Assembly (NCBI GenBank): GCA_007130345.1
Contig: SLSP01000195.1
Coordinates: 1 to 12,598 of the forward strand
Reading direction: 5' to 3'
DNA length: 12,598 nt
Origin: Thermoflexales bacterium
GTDB lineage: Bacteria; Chloroflexota; Anaerolineae; B4-G1; SLSP01
Made by a program: the position numbers and the translations under genes. A model generated the notes under the pieces. It made no database searches, was not told where the DNA came from, and saw nothing but the letters and a program-made list of their open reading frames with translations. Below are positions 6,902 through 12,598 of the stretch, piece after piece (position 1 is the first letter of the stretch; each line of letters begins with the position of its first letter).

Positions 6902-8266
6902 TTAGGCCATCTTGTAATTTTCAGAGTAAATCTGTTTGCGCGTGGTCTCGAAGGCCCGCTTGCGCGCCATCTCGTGCATATCCTGGCGGGAGACGGCCAG
7001 TTGCATCAGGCAGCGCTCCACGCTTTCGATCATCGGCAGCGGGCCGCAGATGAAGTAGGAGCAGCGTTGGTGCTCGCACATGAGATGGCGTTTGAGCACG
7101 TCCAGGGTAATATAGCCGCGCTCGCCTTCCCAGGCCTCTTCCGGGCTATCCAGCACATGGATCACGTCCAGGTTGAGGCACTCTTGCAGGCTCTCCAGTT
7201 CCTCGCGGAAGATGATGGATTCGTAGTTGGGATTCCCGTAGAAGAATTGCAACTGGCGCTGGTCGTTGCGGTCGGCCAGCGTGCGCAGCATACTCATAAT
7301 CGGCGCGGAGCCGATGCCCCCGGCGATGAAGATATAGTTGCGGTCGGGGTGTTTGTCCAGATCGAACATGCCATACGGCCCGTCAATATACACCCGTGTG
7401 CCGGGCTTCAGACTGCCGATGGTGGCGGTGAAATCGCCCAACTCCTTGATGGCAAAGCCGACCATCTCGGAGTCCTCGTCGCTGGAGGCGTAGGAGAAGG
7501 GATGCTCCTCAATCAAGAAGGGAGAATGCCCGATACTCAGCCAGGCCACTTGCCCCGCGCGGAACTTGCGCCCGGCGTGGCCCACCGGCTTGAGGTTGAG
7601 CGACCAGGTATTGCCGCGCTCGGCGATCACTTCTGCTACTTCGTAGGGGTGACGGAGGAGTTGCAGCGGCTTGATCACGCGGATATACACGATGGTCAGC
7701 CCCCAGAGGATGCCTAATAAGCCCCACAGCCACCGCTGAATCGGGACGGACATATAGTAGTTCACGTTGTAGATGTGATAGAACGCGAGGGCGATGATGA
7801 TGATGGAGAGCACATCGTGGAGCAGCCGCCATGTCTCGTAGGAGAGCTTGAGCGAGAGACGCTTGACGGAGGTGAGCACCAGCAGAATCAGCGCGACCGC
7901 AGATGTGAGGCCCGCCCGCGCGCGCCACGGCGCGTTGAAGATGTTGAGCAAGCGCAGGGTGTACGGGTTCTGGATGAAGAGGATCACGGGATGGGATAGC
8001 GCGAGCACGAAGGCGGCGATGGAGAGTTTATGGTGGTAATCGTAGAGCGTGTCCATCGGGAAGACCTCGCTCAAGAAGGGCAAGCGGGCGGCGGGGATGA
8101 ATTGCAACCCCATCAGTGAGAGGCCCGCGAATCCGAGGGCCACGGAGAGTTCTCGCCAGAACGTGCGTCCAGCGGGCCGGGGCGCGAGTAGCAAGATCAA
8201 CAGCGGCGCGAAAATCATCACAAAATAGATGGCAATCCACAAGGCTTGTTTGGTTTTCCACTTCAT
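6902..8266 (-). CDS. Ferric reductase / NADPH-oxidase-like transmembrane flavocytochrome b
   Basis: This 454-residue membrane protein belongs to the ferric-reductase-domain superfamily (FRE, NOX, bacterial homologues). Residues 1-200 hold about six membrane helices. Two helices carry His pairs with the family's 13-residue spacing, H78...H92 (DYHHKLS, SHPV) and H150...H164 (LLHDV, YHIY), giving two stacked b hemes. Residues about 205-300 form the FAD-binding barrel with HPFSYASS (255-262). Residues about 305-430 are the nucleotide-binding fold with GGIGSAP (316-322) and CGPLPM (407-412). Electrons should pass from cytosolic NAD(P)H through FAD and heme to an acceptor at the outer face: metal, oxygen, quinone or another cytochrome. 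Start ATG 8266 has AAGGAG (8280-8275). It is divergent from the pentaheme cytochrome gene, a plausible partner, and precedes a 33-residue membrane peptide. The acceptor cannot be told from sequence. Confidence 0.9.
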   Translation of the reverse strand: MKWKTKQALWIAIYFVMIFAPLLILLLAPRPAGRTFWRELSVALGFAGLSLMGLQFIPAARLPFLSEVFPMDTLYDYHHKLSIAAFVLALSHPVILFIQNPYTLRLLNIFNAPWRARAGLTSAVALILLVLTSVKRLSLKLSYETWRLLHDVLSIIIIALAFYHIYNVNYYMSVPIQRWLWGLLGILWGLTIVYIRVIKPLQLLRHPYEVAEVIAERGNTWSLNLKPVGHAGRKFRAGQVAWLSIGHSPFLIEEHPFSYASSDEDSEMVGFAIKELGDFTATIGSLKPGTRVYIDGPYGMFDLDKHPDRNYIFIAGGIGSAPIMSMLRTLADRNDQRQLQFFYGNPNYESIIFREELESLQECLNLDVIHVLDSPEEAWEGERGYITLDVLKRHLMCEHQRCSYFICGPLPMIESVERCLMQLAVSRQDMHEMARKRAFETTRKQIYSENYKMA

Positions 8267-8327
8267 TGGGCAGACTCCTTTGGCAAAGGTTGGGATTGGG
8301 GTGTTTCCAGACCGGATAGGGTTCTAA

Positions 8328-8342
8328 AACTTGTCAGGTCTT
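8328..8342 (+). repeat. Degenerate half copy of the ACCTGTCAGG palindrome
   Basis: AAACTTGTCAGGTCT at 8328-8342 differs at two positions from the right arm of the 3470-3501 palindrome. It lies in the divergent spacer between the two redox genes. It could be a worn repeat copy or a half operator; the evidence is limited to this similarity. Confidence 0.35.
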
Positions 8343-8359
8343 TGCGATTCCTATGTCGG

Positions 8360-8399
8360 TTGATTTTTCACAAGGGTCAGTTTATACTCTATAGTATAA
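8360..8399 (+). promoter_or_regulatory. Promoter for the pentaheme cytochrome with overlapping palindromic operator
   Basis: TTGATT (8360-8365), a 17-base spacer and TATACT (8383-8388) make a good housekeeping-type promoter about 60 bp ahead of the start at 8449. The -10 box lies inside the inverted repeat TTATACT-ctat-AGTATAA (8382-8399, 7-bp arms), a possible operator. On the - strand, TTGTCA (8407-8402) and TATAAA with a short 15-base spacer could serve the flavocytochrome gene, so one bound protein might affect both directions. No regulator is identified. Confidence 0.55.
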
Positions 8400-8448
8400 T
8401 TTGACAAGCGGATGGCTCCCCGATCAAAAACTCCAAGGAGGTTGCCTG

Positions 8449-9561
8449 ATGAAATGGTCTTCAATTTTAGCGTTTGGCGCAGTCGTGGTAGCTCTGGCTA
8501 TTGTAGGTGTGTGGGGATACGGTTTCTTTGTGGCCCCAGAATCGATAGAGAGTATCGAGGCTAAGTGGGCGCGCGCGGGACACTCGGATTTCACTTCGCG
8601 CGCGTTCACCAGATGGGATGAGGACGAACCGCCGGTGGTGCCCCCGGTCTGCGCGCGCTGTCATAGCTTGACCGGATACCTCGATTATCTGGGGGCCGAT
8701 GGCACGCCCGCCGGGCAGGTTGATCGGGTGGCGGGCATCGGCACGGTGATCTCGTGCGCTGCGTGTCACAATCCGGCGGCGCAGGAGTTGCGCCAGGTGA
8801 CGTTCCCCTCCGGCATCGAGGTGATGGAGAACACGCGCGCGGCCAACTGTATGCAGTGTCACCAGGGGCGCGCGGCGACGCCGTCGGTGGAACGCGCCAT
8901 CGCCGGCCTCGATGCCGACGCGATCTCCGAAGACTTGAGCTTTATCAACGTTCACTACGCCGTCGCGGCGGCGACGTTGCTCGGCGGGGACGCGGAAGGC
9001 GGTTATCAGTACGCCGGGAAGTCCTACGTCGGGCGCTTCGAGCACGTCGCGGATTACGAGACCTGCTCCGATTGCCACGACCCGCACAGCACGGCAATCA
9101 ATCCCGATACGTGTAGTCCCTGTCACCTGAACGTGGTGGATCAGGCCGACTTGCGGGACATCCGCCAGAGTGCGGTGGATTACGACGGGGATGGCGACAC
9201 CAACAAGCCTATCGCCGCCGAGATCGCCACCTTCCATGACGCGCTCTATGCCGCCATCCAGGACTACGCGGCTGACGTGCTCGGCCAGCCCATTGTTTAC
9301 GGATACGGAACCTTCCCCTATTTCTTCCACGACACCAACGCCGACGGCATTGCCGATGCGGACGAGACCAACTTCGGCAATCGCTACACGGCGTGGTCGC
9401 CCCGGCTGCTCCAGGCGGCGTACAATTATCAGTTTGTGATGAAGGACCCCGGGGCCTACGCGCACAACGCGCCTTACGCTTTGCAGTTGCTCTACGATAG
9501 CCTGGAAGACCTGAACCAGGCCGTCCCCGTGACCGCGTTAGAGCGGTTCACGCGCCCGTAA
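8449..9561 (+). CDS. Membrane-anchored pentaheme cytochrome c with EF-hand calcium loop
   Basis: The protein has 370 residues from ATG 8449, which has AAGGAGG at 8435-8441; TTG 8401 further upstream is unsupported. Residues 5-28 are a hydrophobic export signal or anchor without a lipobox. Five CxxCH heme c sites follow: C68-H72, C103-H107, C134-H138, C206-H210 and C222-H226. Extra histidines (H45, H169, H199, H213 among others) can give distal ligands. The C-terminal third lacks hemes. It contains DTNADGIADADE at 295-306, which fits the 12-residue EF-hand loop (D1, N3, D5, G6, D9, E12), and a partial loop DYDGDGDTN at 244-252. The protein should sit outside the membrane and carry electrons. 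The divergent flavocytochrome b is a natural donor, and the terminal acceptor is unknown. The heme spacing matches no named family I can recall. Confidence 0.9.
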   Translation: MKWSSILAFGAVVVALAIVGVWGYGFFVAPESIESIEAKWARAGHSDFTSRAFTRWDEDEPPVVPPVCARCHSLTGYLDYLGADGTPAGQVDRVAGIGTVISCAACHNPAAQELRQVTFPSGIEVMENTRAANCMQCHQGRAATPSVERAIAGLDADAISEDLSFINVHYAVAAATLLGGDAEGGYQYAGKSYVGRFEHVADYETCSDCHDPHSTAINPDTCSPCHLNVVDQADLRDIRQSAVDYDGDGDTNKPIAAEIATFHDALYAAIQDYAADVLGQPIVYGYGTFPYFFHDTNADGIADADETNFGNRYTAWSPRLLQAAYNYQFVMKDPGAYAHNAPYALQLLYDSLEDLNQAVPVTALERFTRP

Positions 9562-9579
9562 GCCTGACAGGGCCTTGTT

Positions 9580-10338
9580 ATGCCTTGCTATATGCGCCCG
9601 CAACAGCCGGAAGACATCTGGGTACGCCGCGCGCTATTCTACGCCATCGGCGTGATGGCGCTGGGCGGGTATCTCACCTTTACCCACGTCTACTCCAGTG
9701 AGCCGGTGGTTGCCCCACCGGTGGGGGCGATATTGCTATGGCTCTCGCTGTACATCCCCGTCATCGTCCTGCCCCTGGTCACGCGGGCGGCGGGCGACGC
9801 GGCCTGGTCGGTCACGGAGTTCGGCTTTACGCTCAGTCAGCGTATGGCGCTGGTGTCCGGCGGTTGCGTGCTGCTGTTGATCCTGATACTACGGGGCCGC
9901 GTTATCGCCTGGGAGGGCGCGGGGTGGGAAGCCTTCGCGCGCACCGGCGAGGAGGTGTTCTTCCGGGGTTTCCTGCTGGCGCTCTTCACGCGGCTGTTTG
10001 CGCGACGCCAGCGCGCTTTGATGTGGGCGGTGGGCGTGTCCGCGCTCCTCTTCGCGCTGGTGCATACGCAGACCTTCCGCCCAGAGTTCCAGGAGTGGTA
10101 CGGTTCGGCATATATGCCGTTGCTCTATCGTATCGTCGAGCGGATGCTGAATCTGTTTGTGCTTGGGGTGGGATTCGCGCTGCTTTTCACCTGGACCCGC
10201 TCGGTTCTGCCCATCGCCATCATCCACAGCGTGCTCAACGCGCGCAGTATCCAGATTCTGCCCTTTGTCCTGCTCATCTATGGCGGGATAACGTTCTGGG
10301 CGCACTATCGCGGGGAGCACGTGGTGTCGCCCGCCTAA
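9580..10338 (+). CDS. CPBP-family intramembrane glutamic protease (CAAX/Abi type)
   Basis: This 252-residue, multi-helix membrane protein shows the family motifs in order: EEVFFRG (E124, E125, R129), then FALVH (F158, H162), then HSVLN (H216, N220). In the family, which includes Rce1 and bacterial Abi proteins, the glutamates and histidines form the active site within the membrane. Bacterial members process peptides, confer bacteriocin immunity or have unknown substrates. It begins 18 bp after the cytochrome stop and is probably co-transcribed. No good ribosome site precedes ATG 9580; ATG 9592 is an in-frame alternative. Whether it acts on the neighbouring cytochrome or the small membrane peptide is unknown. 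Confidence 0.85.
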   Translation: MPCYMRPQQPEDIWVRRALFYAIGVMALGGYLTFTHVYSSEPVVAPPVGAILLWLSLYIPVIVLPLVTRAAGDAAWSVTEFGFTLSQRMALVSGGCVLLLILILRGRVIAWEGAGWEAFARTGEEVFFRGFLLALFTRLFARRQRALMWAVGVSALLFALVHTQTFRPEFQEWYGSAYMPLLYRIVERMLNLFVLGVGFALLFTWTRSVLPIAIIHSVLNARSIQILPFVLLIYGGITFWAHYRGEHVVSPA

Positions 10339-10391
10339 TGCCGCATCTCGGCATGGTTCGGTCGTCAAACGTTATTTCAGGAGGTCATCCT

Positions 10392-11375
10392 ATGAGAGAG
10401 TTTCCCCGTCCCCGTGTGGTTGTGAGCAAGTGTCTGGGTTTCGCCGCGTGTCGCTACAACGGCGTCACCATCCCCGATGCCTTCGTCCAGCAGTTGGCGG
10501 ACTATGTCGAGTACTTGCCGGTCTGCCCGGAGTTTGAGATCGGCCTGGGCGTGCCCCGCGATCCCATCCGCGTGGTGCTCATCGAAGGCGAAGTGCGCCT
10601 GTACCAGCCGGCCACCGGGCGCGATGTGACCCAGGCGATGCAGGACTTCGCCTTCGCCTATCTGGATGGCCTGGAGGATGTGGATGGGTTCATCCTCAAG
10701 GGCCGCTCGCCTTCGTGCGGGATCAAGGACGTGCGCCGCTATCACGGCACGGAAGCGGGCGCGGGCCAAGTCAAGAAGGGGCGCGGCTTCTTCGGCGCGG
10801 CGGTGCTGGAACGCTTCGCGCCGCTTCCCGTAGAGGAAGAGGGCCGCTTGACCAACTTCACCATCCGCGAGCACTTTATGACCGCGCTCTTCACCCTGGC
10901 GGATTTTCGCGCGGTCAAGGCGCGGGGCACGGTGGGGGAACTGGTGCGCTTTCATAGCGATAACAAACTCTTGTTGATGGCCTATAACGAGAGTCGCCTG
11001 CGCCAGATGGGGCCGATTGTCGCCAATCCGCAGAAGCGCGCTGCCCACGAGGTGATCGCAGAGTACGAGGAGCATCTGGGCAAGGCCCTGGCGAAGCTAC
11101 CGCGTCGCACGGCGGGCATCAATGTGCTGATGCACGCGCTAGGATACTTCTCCAAGAAGCTGAACGCCGAGGAGAAGGCGTACTTCCTGGACACGCTGGA
11201 GAAATACCGTTCCGAACAGGTGCCCTTGAGCGTGCCGGTGAGCCTTATCGGGGCGTGGGTGGTACGTTTTGGGGAACCGTACCTCGCGCGCCAGACCTTC
11301 TTTGCGCCCTACCCGGAGGTGTTGGTTACGATTAGCGGTTCAAAACGATACAATCGCCCTACGACAGGTTATTGA
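10392..11375 (+). CDS. rudS: RudS-like tRNA 4-thiouridine desulfidase (DUF523-DUF1722 fusion)
   Basis: The 327-residue protein fuses an N-terminal DUF523 domain (about 1-155) to a C-terminal DUF1722 domain (about 175-300, similar to E. coli YbgA). DUF523 shows VVSKCLGFAACRYNG (C14, C20), LPVCPE (C45), LGVPR and SPSCG (C109). In characterised TudS/RudS enzymes three such cysteines hold a [4Fe-4S] cluster that takes sulfur from thiouracil, and the fused form acts on 4-thiouridine in tRNA, with DUF1722 thought to help RNA binding. I rely on memory of that work for function. Start ATG 10392 has AGGAGG at 10379-10384; a longer open frame from 9738 in the same frame only overlaps the protease gene. 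It follows that gene by 53 bp and its Fe-S cluster fits the redox setting loosely. Confidence 0.85.
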   Translation: MREFPRPRVVVSKCLGFAACRYNGVTIPDAFVQQLADYVEYLPVCPEFEIGLGVPRDPIRVVLIEGEVRLYQPATGRDVTQAMQDFAFAYLDGLEDVDGFILKGRSPSCGIKDVRRYHGTEAGAGQVKKGRGFFGAAVLERFAPLPVEEEGRLTNFTIREHFMTALFTLADFRAVKARGTVGELVRFHSDNKLLLMAYNESRLRQMGPIVANPQKRAAHEVIAEYEEHLGKALAKLPRRTAGINVLMHALGYFSKKLNAEEKAYFLDTLEKYRSEQVPLSVPVSLIGAWVVRFGEPYLARQTFFAPYPEVLVTISGSKRYNRPTTGY

Positions 11376-11407
11376 TTTGGGTATGTTTCATTTCGGTTGA
11401 GGTTTTT

Positions 11408-11444
11408 GTAATCCGTAATGCGTGATTTACGAATGGCGGATTAC
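11408..11444. repeat. Nested inverted repeat, REP-like
   Basis: GTAATCCG (11408-11415) and CGGATTAC (11437-11444) are perfect complements, and inside them CGTAA (11414-11418) can pair with TTACG (11427-11431). It occupies the 121-bp spacer between rudS and the GerW-like gene. It may be a terminator for rudS without a T-run, or a dispersed repeat unit; only one copy is visible here. Confidence 0.5.
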
Positions 11445-11496
11445 CCATTAACTGCCCAATTCAACTCATTGGAAACACACCCTAAGGAGTAATGAA

Positions 11497-11943
11497 ATGA
11501 GCAAAATAGTTCAAGGAATGTTGTTGGAGTCCGTTACAAGTGTAAAAGAAGCCCGCGCTCTGCTGGAAAAGCTGTTGGAGATGACCGGCGCGCGCGCCGT
11601 GTTCGGCGAACCGATCCAGTCTGGCGATTACACCGTCATCACGGCCTCAGAGATGAACGTGGGGATGGGACTGGGTTACGGTTACGGCATCGGGCCAGCA
11701 GATGAGGCCGCTGCCACGGAATCCGCCGAAGCTGAGGCCGCCGAGCCAATGGGCGAGGGCGGCGGAGGTGGGGGCGGCGGTGGCGGCGCGGGCCGTGCCA
11801 TAGCCGCCATCATCATCGGGCCAGAAGGCGTCTGCGTTGAGCCGATTGTGGACGTGACCAAAGTTTCTCTGGCGTTCTTCACGATGTTCGGCAGCGTGCT
11901 GGTCATGCTGCTGAAGATGCACCAAGCCGGTAAGCGCCGGTAA
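11497..11943 (+). CDS. GerW/YtfJ-family protein
   Basis: The 148-residue product resembles the GerW (YtfJ, Spore_YtfJ) family. An N-terminal part (LLEKLLEMTGARAVFGEPIQ, then GDYTVITASEMNVGMGLGYG) is followed by an acidic Ala/Glu linker, a run of ten glycines (about 88-97), and GRAIAAIIIGPEGVCVEPIV. The C-terminus is hydrophobic (LAFFTMFGSVLVMLLKM). In Bacillus the founding member is needed for germination in response to some nutrients, but homologues are widespread in non-sporulating bacteria with no known role. AGGAG at 11484-11488 supports ATG 11497. The neighbouring coiled-coil gene starts 14 bp after its stop, so the two form an operon. Family placement is good, function unknown. Confidence 0.8.
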   Translation: MSKIVQGMLLESVTSVKEARALLEKLLEMTGARAVFGEPIQSGDYTVITASEMNVGMGLGYGYGIGPADEAAATESAEAEAAEPMGEGGGGGGGGGGAGRAIAAIIIGPEGVCVEPIVDVTKVSLAFFTMFGSVLVMLLKMHQAGKRR

Positions 11944-11957
11944 TTAAGGAGAAGACT

Positions 11958-12440
11958 ATGACAGAAGAAAAGCCAAGTTTCGATGACCAGCCCGGCACGG
12001 CGCAGGACTCTTGGGCCGAGGTCGGGCAGCAGTTTGCGCGCCTGGGCGAGAGCATCGCTGCTGCCTTCGATTCGGCGTGGCAGGATGAGGCGACACAAGA
12101 CTACGTCCAGCAGATGCGCGAGGGCTTGGAGAAGATGGCCGGTTCGGTGGCCCAGGCTGTCGATGACGCAGCGCGCTCGTCAGAGGGCCAGAAAGTGCGG
12201 GATGAGGCCGAGAAAGCGGTCAGCAACGCGCGCGAGGCCAGCAAGCAAGCGATGGAAAATGCGCGCCCGCAGGTGCTCTCCGCGCTAGAGCAGATCAATC
12301 TCAAGATGAACGAGATGATTGAGCGGATGCGCGCGGCACAGCCCGGTGCCTCTTCAAAACCGGAAGCGGCGCGAGAAGCTGCGACCGATCCAGCGGAAGA
12401 GCCAGAGGATGAACTGACTGATGCCTCTCAGGTGTGGTAA
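11958..12440 (+). CDS. Small acidic coiled-coil protein in operon with the GerW-like gene
   Basis: I do not recognise a family for this 160-residue protein. ATG 11958 has AAGGAG at 11946-11951. It has no signal or membrane helix. Residues about 15-128 are predicted amphipathic helix, rich in Ala, Glu, Gln, Lys and Arg (for example KVRDEAEKAVSNAREASKQAM), like surface-binding or coiled-coil proteins of the apolipoprotein or phasin kind. The last 30 residues are an acidic disordered tail. The 14-bp gap to the GerW-like gene indicates joint expression and perhaps a physical partnership, possibly on a membrane or granule surface. That is inference from composition only. Confidence 0.75.
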   Translation: MTEEKPSFDDQPGTAQDSWAEVGQQFARLGESIAAAFDSAWQDEATQDYVQQMREGLEKMAGSVAQAVDDAARSSEGQKVRDEAEKAVSNAREASKQAMENARPQVLSALEQINLKMNEMIERMRAAQPGASSKPEAAREAATDPAEEPEDELTDASQVW

Positions 12441-12464
12441 GCGCGCGCGGGTTACGGCACCGGT

Positions 12465-12532
12465 CTCAGTAAATCGAAAAACCTCGGCGTCTCCAAGACC
12501 GGGGCTTGAGTCTTACACTTCGATCTACTGAG
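12465..12532. terminator. Long imperfect hairpin after the coiled-coil gene
   Basis: CTCAGTAAATCGAA (12465-12478) pairs with TTCGATCTACTGAG (12519-12532) at 13 of 14 positions. Inside, CCTCG (12482-12486) pairs with CGGGG and GTCT with AGAC around a CCA loop (12482-12504). It begins 24 bp after the stop at 12440. There is no T-run, so it is a terminator-like or transcript-stabilising structure, or part of a repeat; the sequence does not decide. Confidence 0.5.
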
Positions 12533-12562
12533 TCTACCCGCCTGCGGCACTCACCTATGACG

Positions 12563-12598
12563 CTACTGAAAGCACCCTAAAAATCCGATTTTTTAGAA
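12563..12598 (+). repeat. Second copy of the AT-rich inverted-repeat end, cut by the window edge
   Basis: This stretch begins CTACTGAAAGCACCC and continues into the AAAAATCCGATTTTTT palindrome. It matches the reverse complement of 5101-5137 with one substitution and one missing A over 37 positions. It also shares CTGAAA and the palindrome core with 5011-5040. The rest of the element lies beyond the window. Confidence 0.75.

Noticed and set aside
6884..7717. 277-residue + strand open frame opposite the flavocytochrome
   Set aside because: The - strand frame carries all heme, FAD and nucleotide motifs. The antisense frame has no domain and no ribosome site.
8401..8406. TTGACA as a -35 box for the cytochrome gene
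   Set aside because: No -10-like sequence lies about 17 bases downstream; TTGATT with TATACT upstream fits better.
8401..8448. N-terminal extension of the cytochrome from TTG 8401
   Set aside because: It has no ribosome site and would bury the export signal. ATG 8449 has AAGGAGG at normal spacing.
8467..9465. 332-residue - strand open frame opposite the pentaheme cytochrome
   Set aside because: The + strand frame has five CxxCH motifs, an export signal and a ribosome site. The antisense frame has only Val/Gly/Arg-rich sequence.
9738..10391. N-terminal extension of the DUF523 protein back to 9738
   Set aside because: It overlaps the CPBP protease in another frame. The DUF523 domain begins right at ATG 10392, which has AGGAGG.
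1..12598. CRISPR array, tRNA or rRNA genes, prophage or insertion sequence transposase
   Set aside because: I saw no regularly spaced repeats, no tRNA-like cloverleaf and no transposase, integrase or phage protein in either strand.

Overview
This window is GC-rich bacterial chromosome, densely coding and mostly on the + strand. No single gene fixes the taxon. A LuxR-type helix-turn-helix fused through one membrane helix to a kelch propeller, a GerW-like protein next to an amphipathic coiled-coil protein, and a large uncharacterised protein ending in a zinc ribbon together suggest Chloroflexota (Anaerolineae-like). That assignment is inference and no 16S or other marker is present.

Layout. 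At 2-1958 lie the 3' part of ftsY (SRP receptor) and prfB (release factor 2). prfB carries a textbook programmed +1 frameshift at 935-941, so it must be read as one 361-residue gene in two frames. At 2015-3457 is an uncharacterised protein with a basic low-complexity N-terminus, a coiled coil, a GRAM/PH-like segment and a zinc ribbon. A 15-bp-armed palindrome follows at 3470-3501, then tilS (tRNA-Ile lysidine synthetase) at 3532-4998. An AT-rich inverted-repeat element (5011-5137) separates tilS from a predicted membrane-tethered transcription regulator (5167-6492), which is followed by a 19-bp hairpin and a 188-nt highly structured non-coding stretch (6573-6760).

The second half holds a divergent redox locus. 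On the - strand are a ferric-reductase/NADPH-oxidase-like flavocytochrome b (8266-6902) and, 12 nt downstream, a 33-residue single-helix membrane peptide (6889-6788) that ordinary gene calling would miss. On the + strand is a membrane-anchored pentaheme cytochrome c with a canonical EF-hand loop (8449-9561), followed closely by a CPBP intramembrane protease (9580-10338) and a DUF523-DUF1722 protein of the RudS type (10392-11375), expected to remove sulfur from 4-thiouridine in tRNA. The divergent spacer contains a good promoter whose -10 box lies inside a palindrome, so the two redox genes may be co-regulated. The window ends with a GerW/YtfJ-family protein and a coiled-coil partner in one probable operon (11497-12440), then a long imperfect hairpin and a second copy of the AT-rich repeat cut by the window end.

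How the genes fit together. ftsY serves protein targeting, while prfB, tilS and rudS serve translation or tRNA modification. The flavocytochrome and pentaheme cytochrome could form a transmembrane electron path from cytosolic NAD(P)H to heme outside the membrane. That path is inferred from domain content and divergent arrangement only. The best candidates for something undescribed are the redox locus with its micro-membrane protein, the kelch-tethered regulator, and the structured element at 6573-6760.
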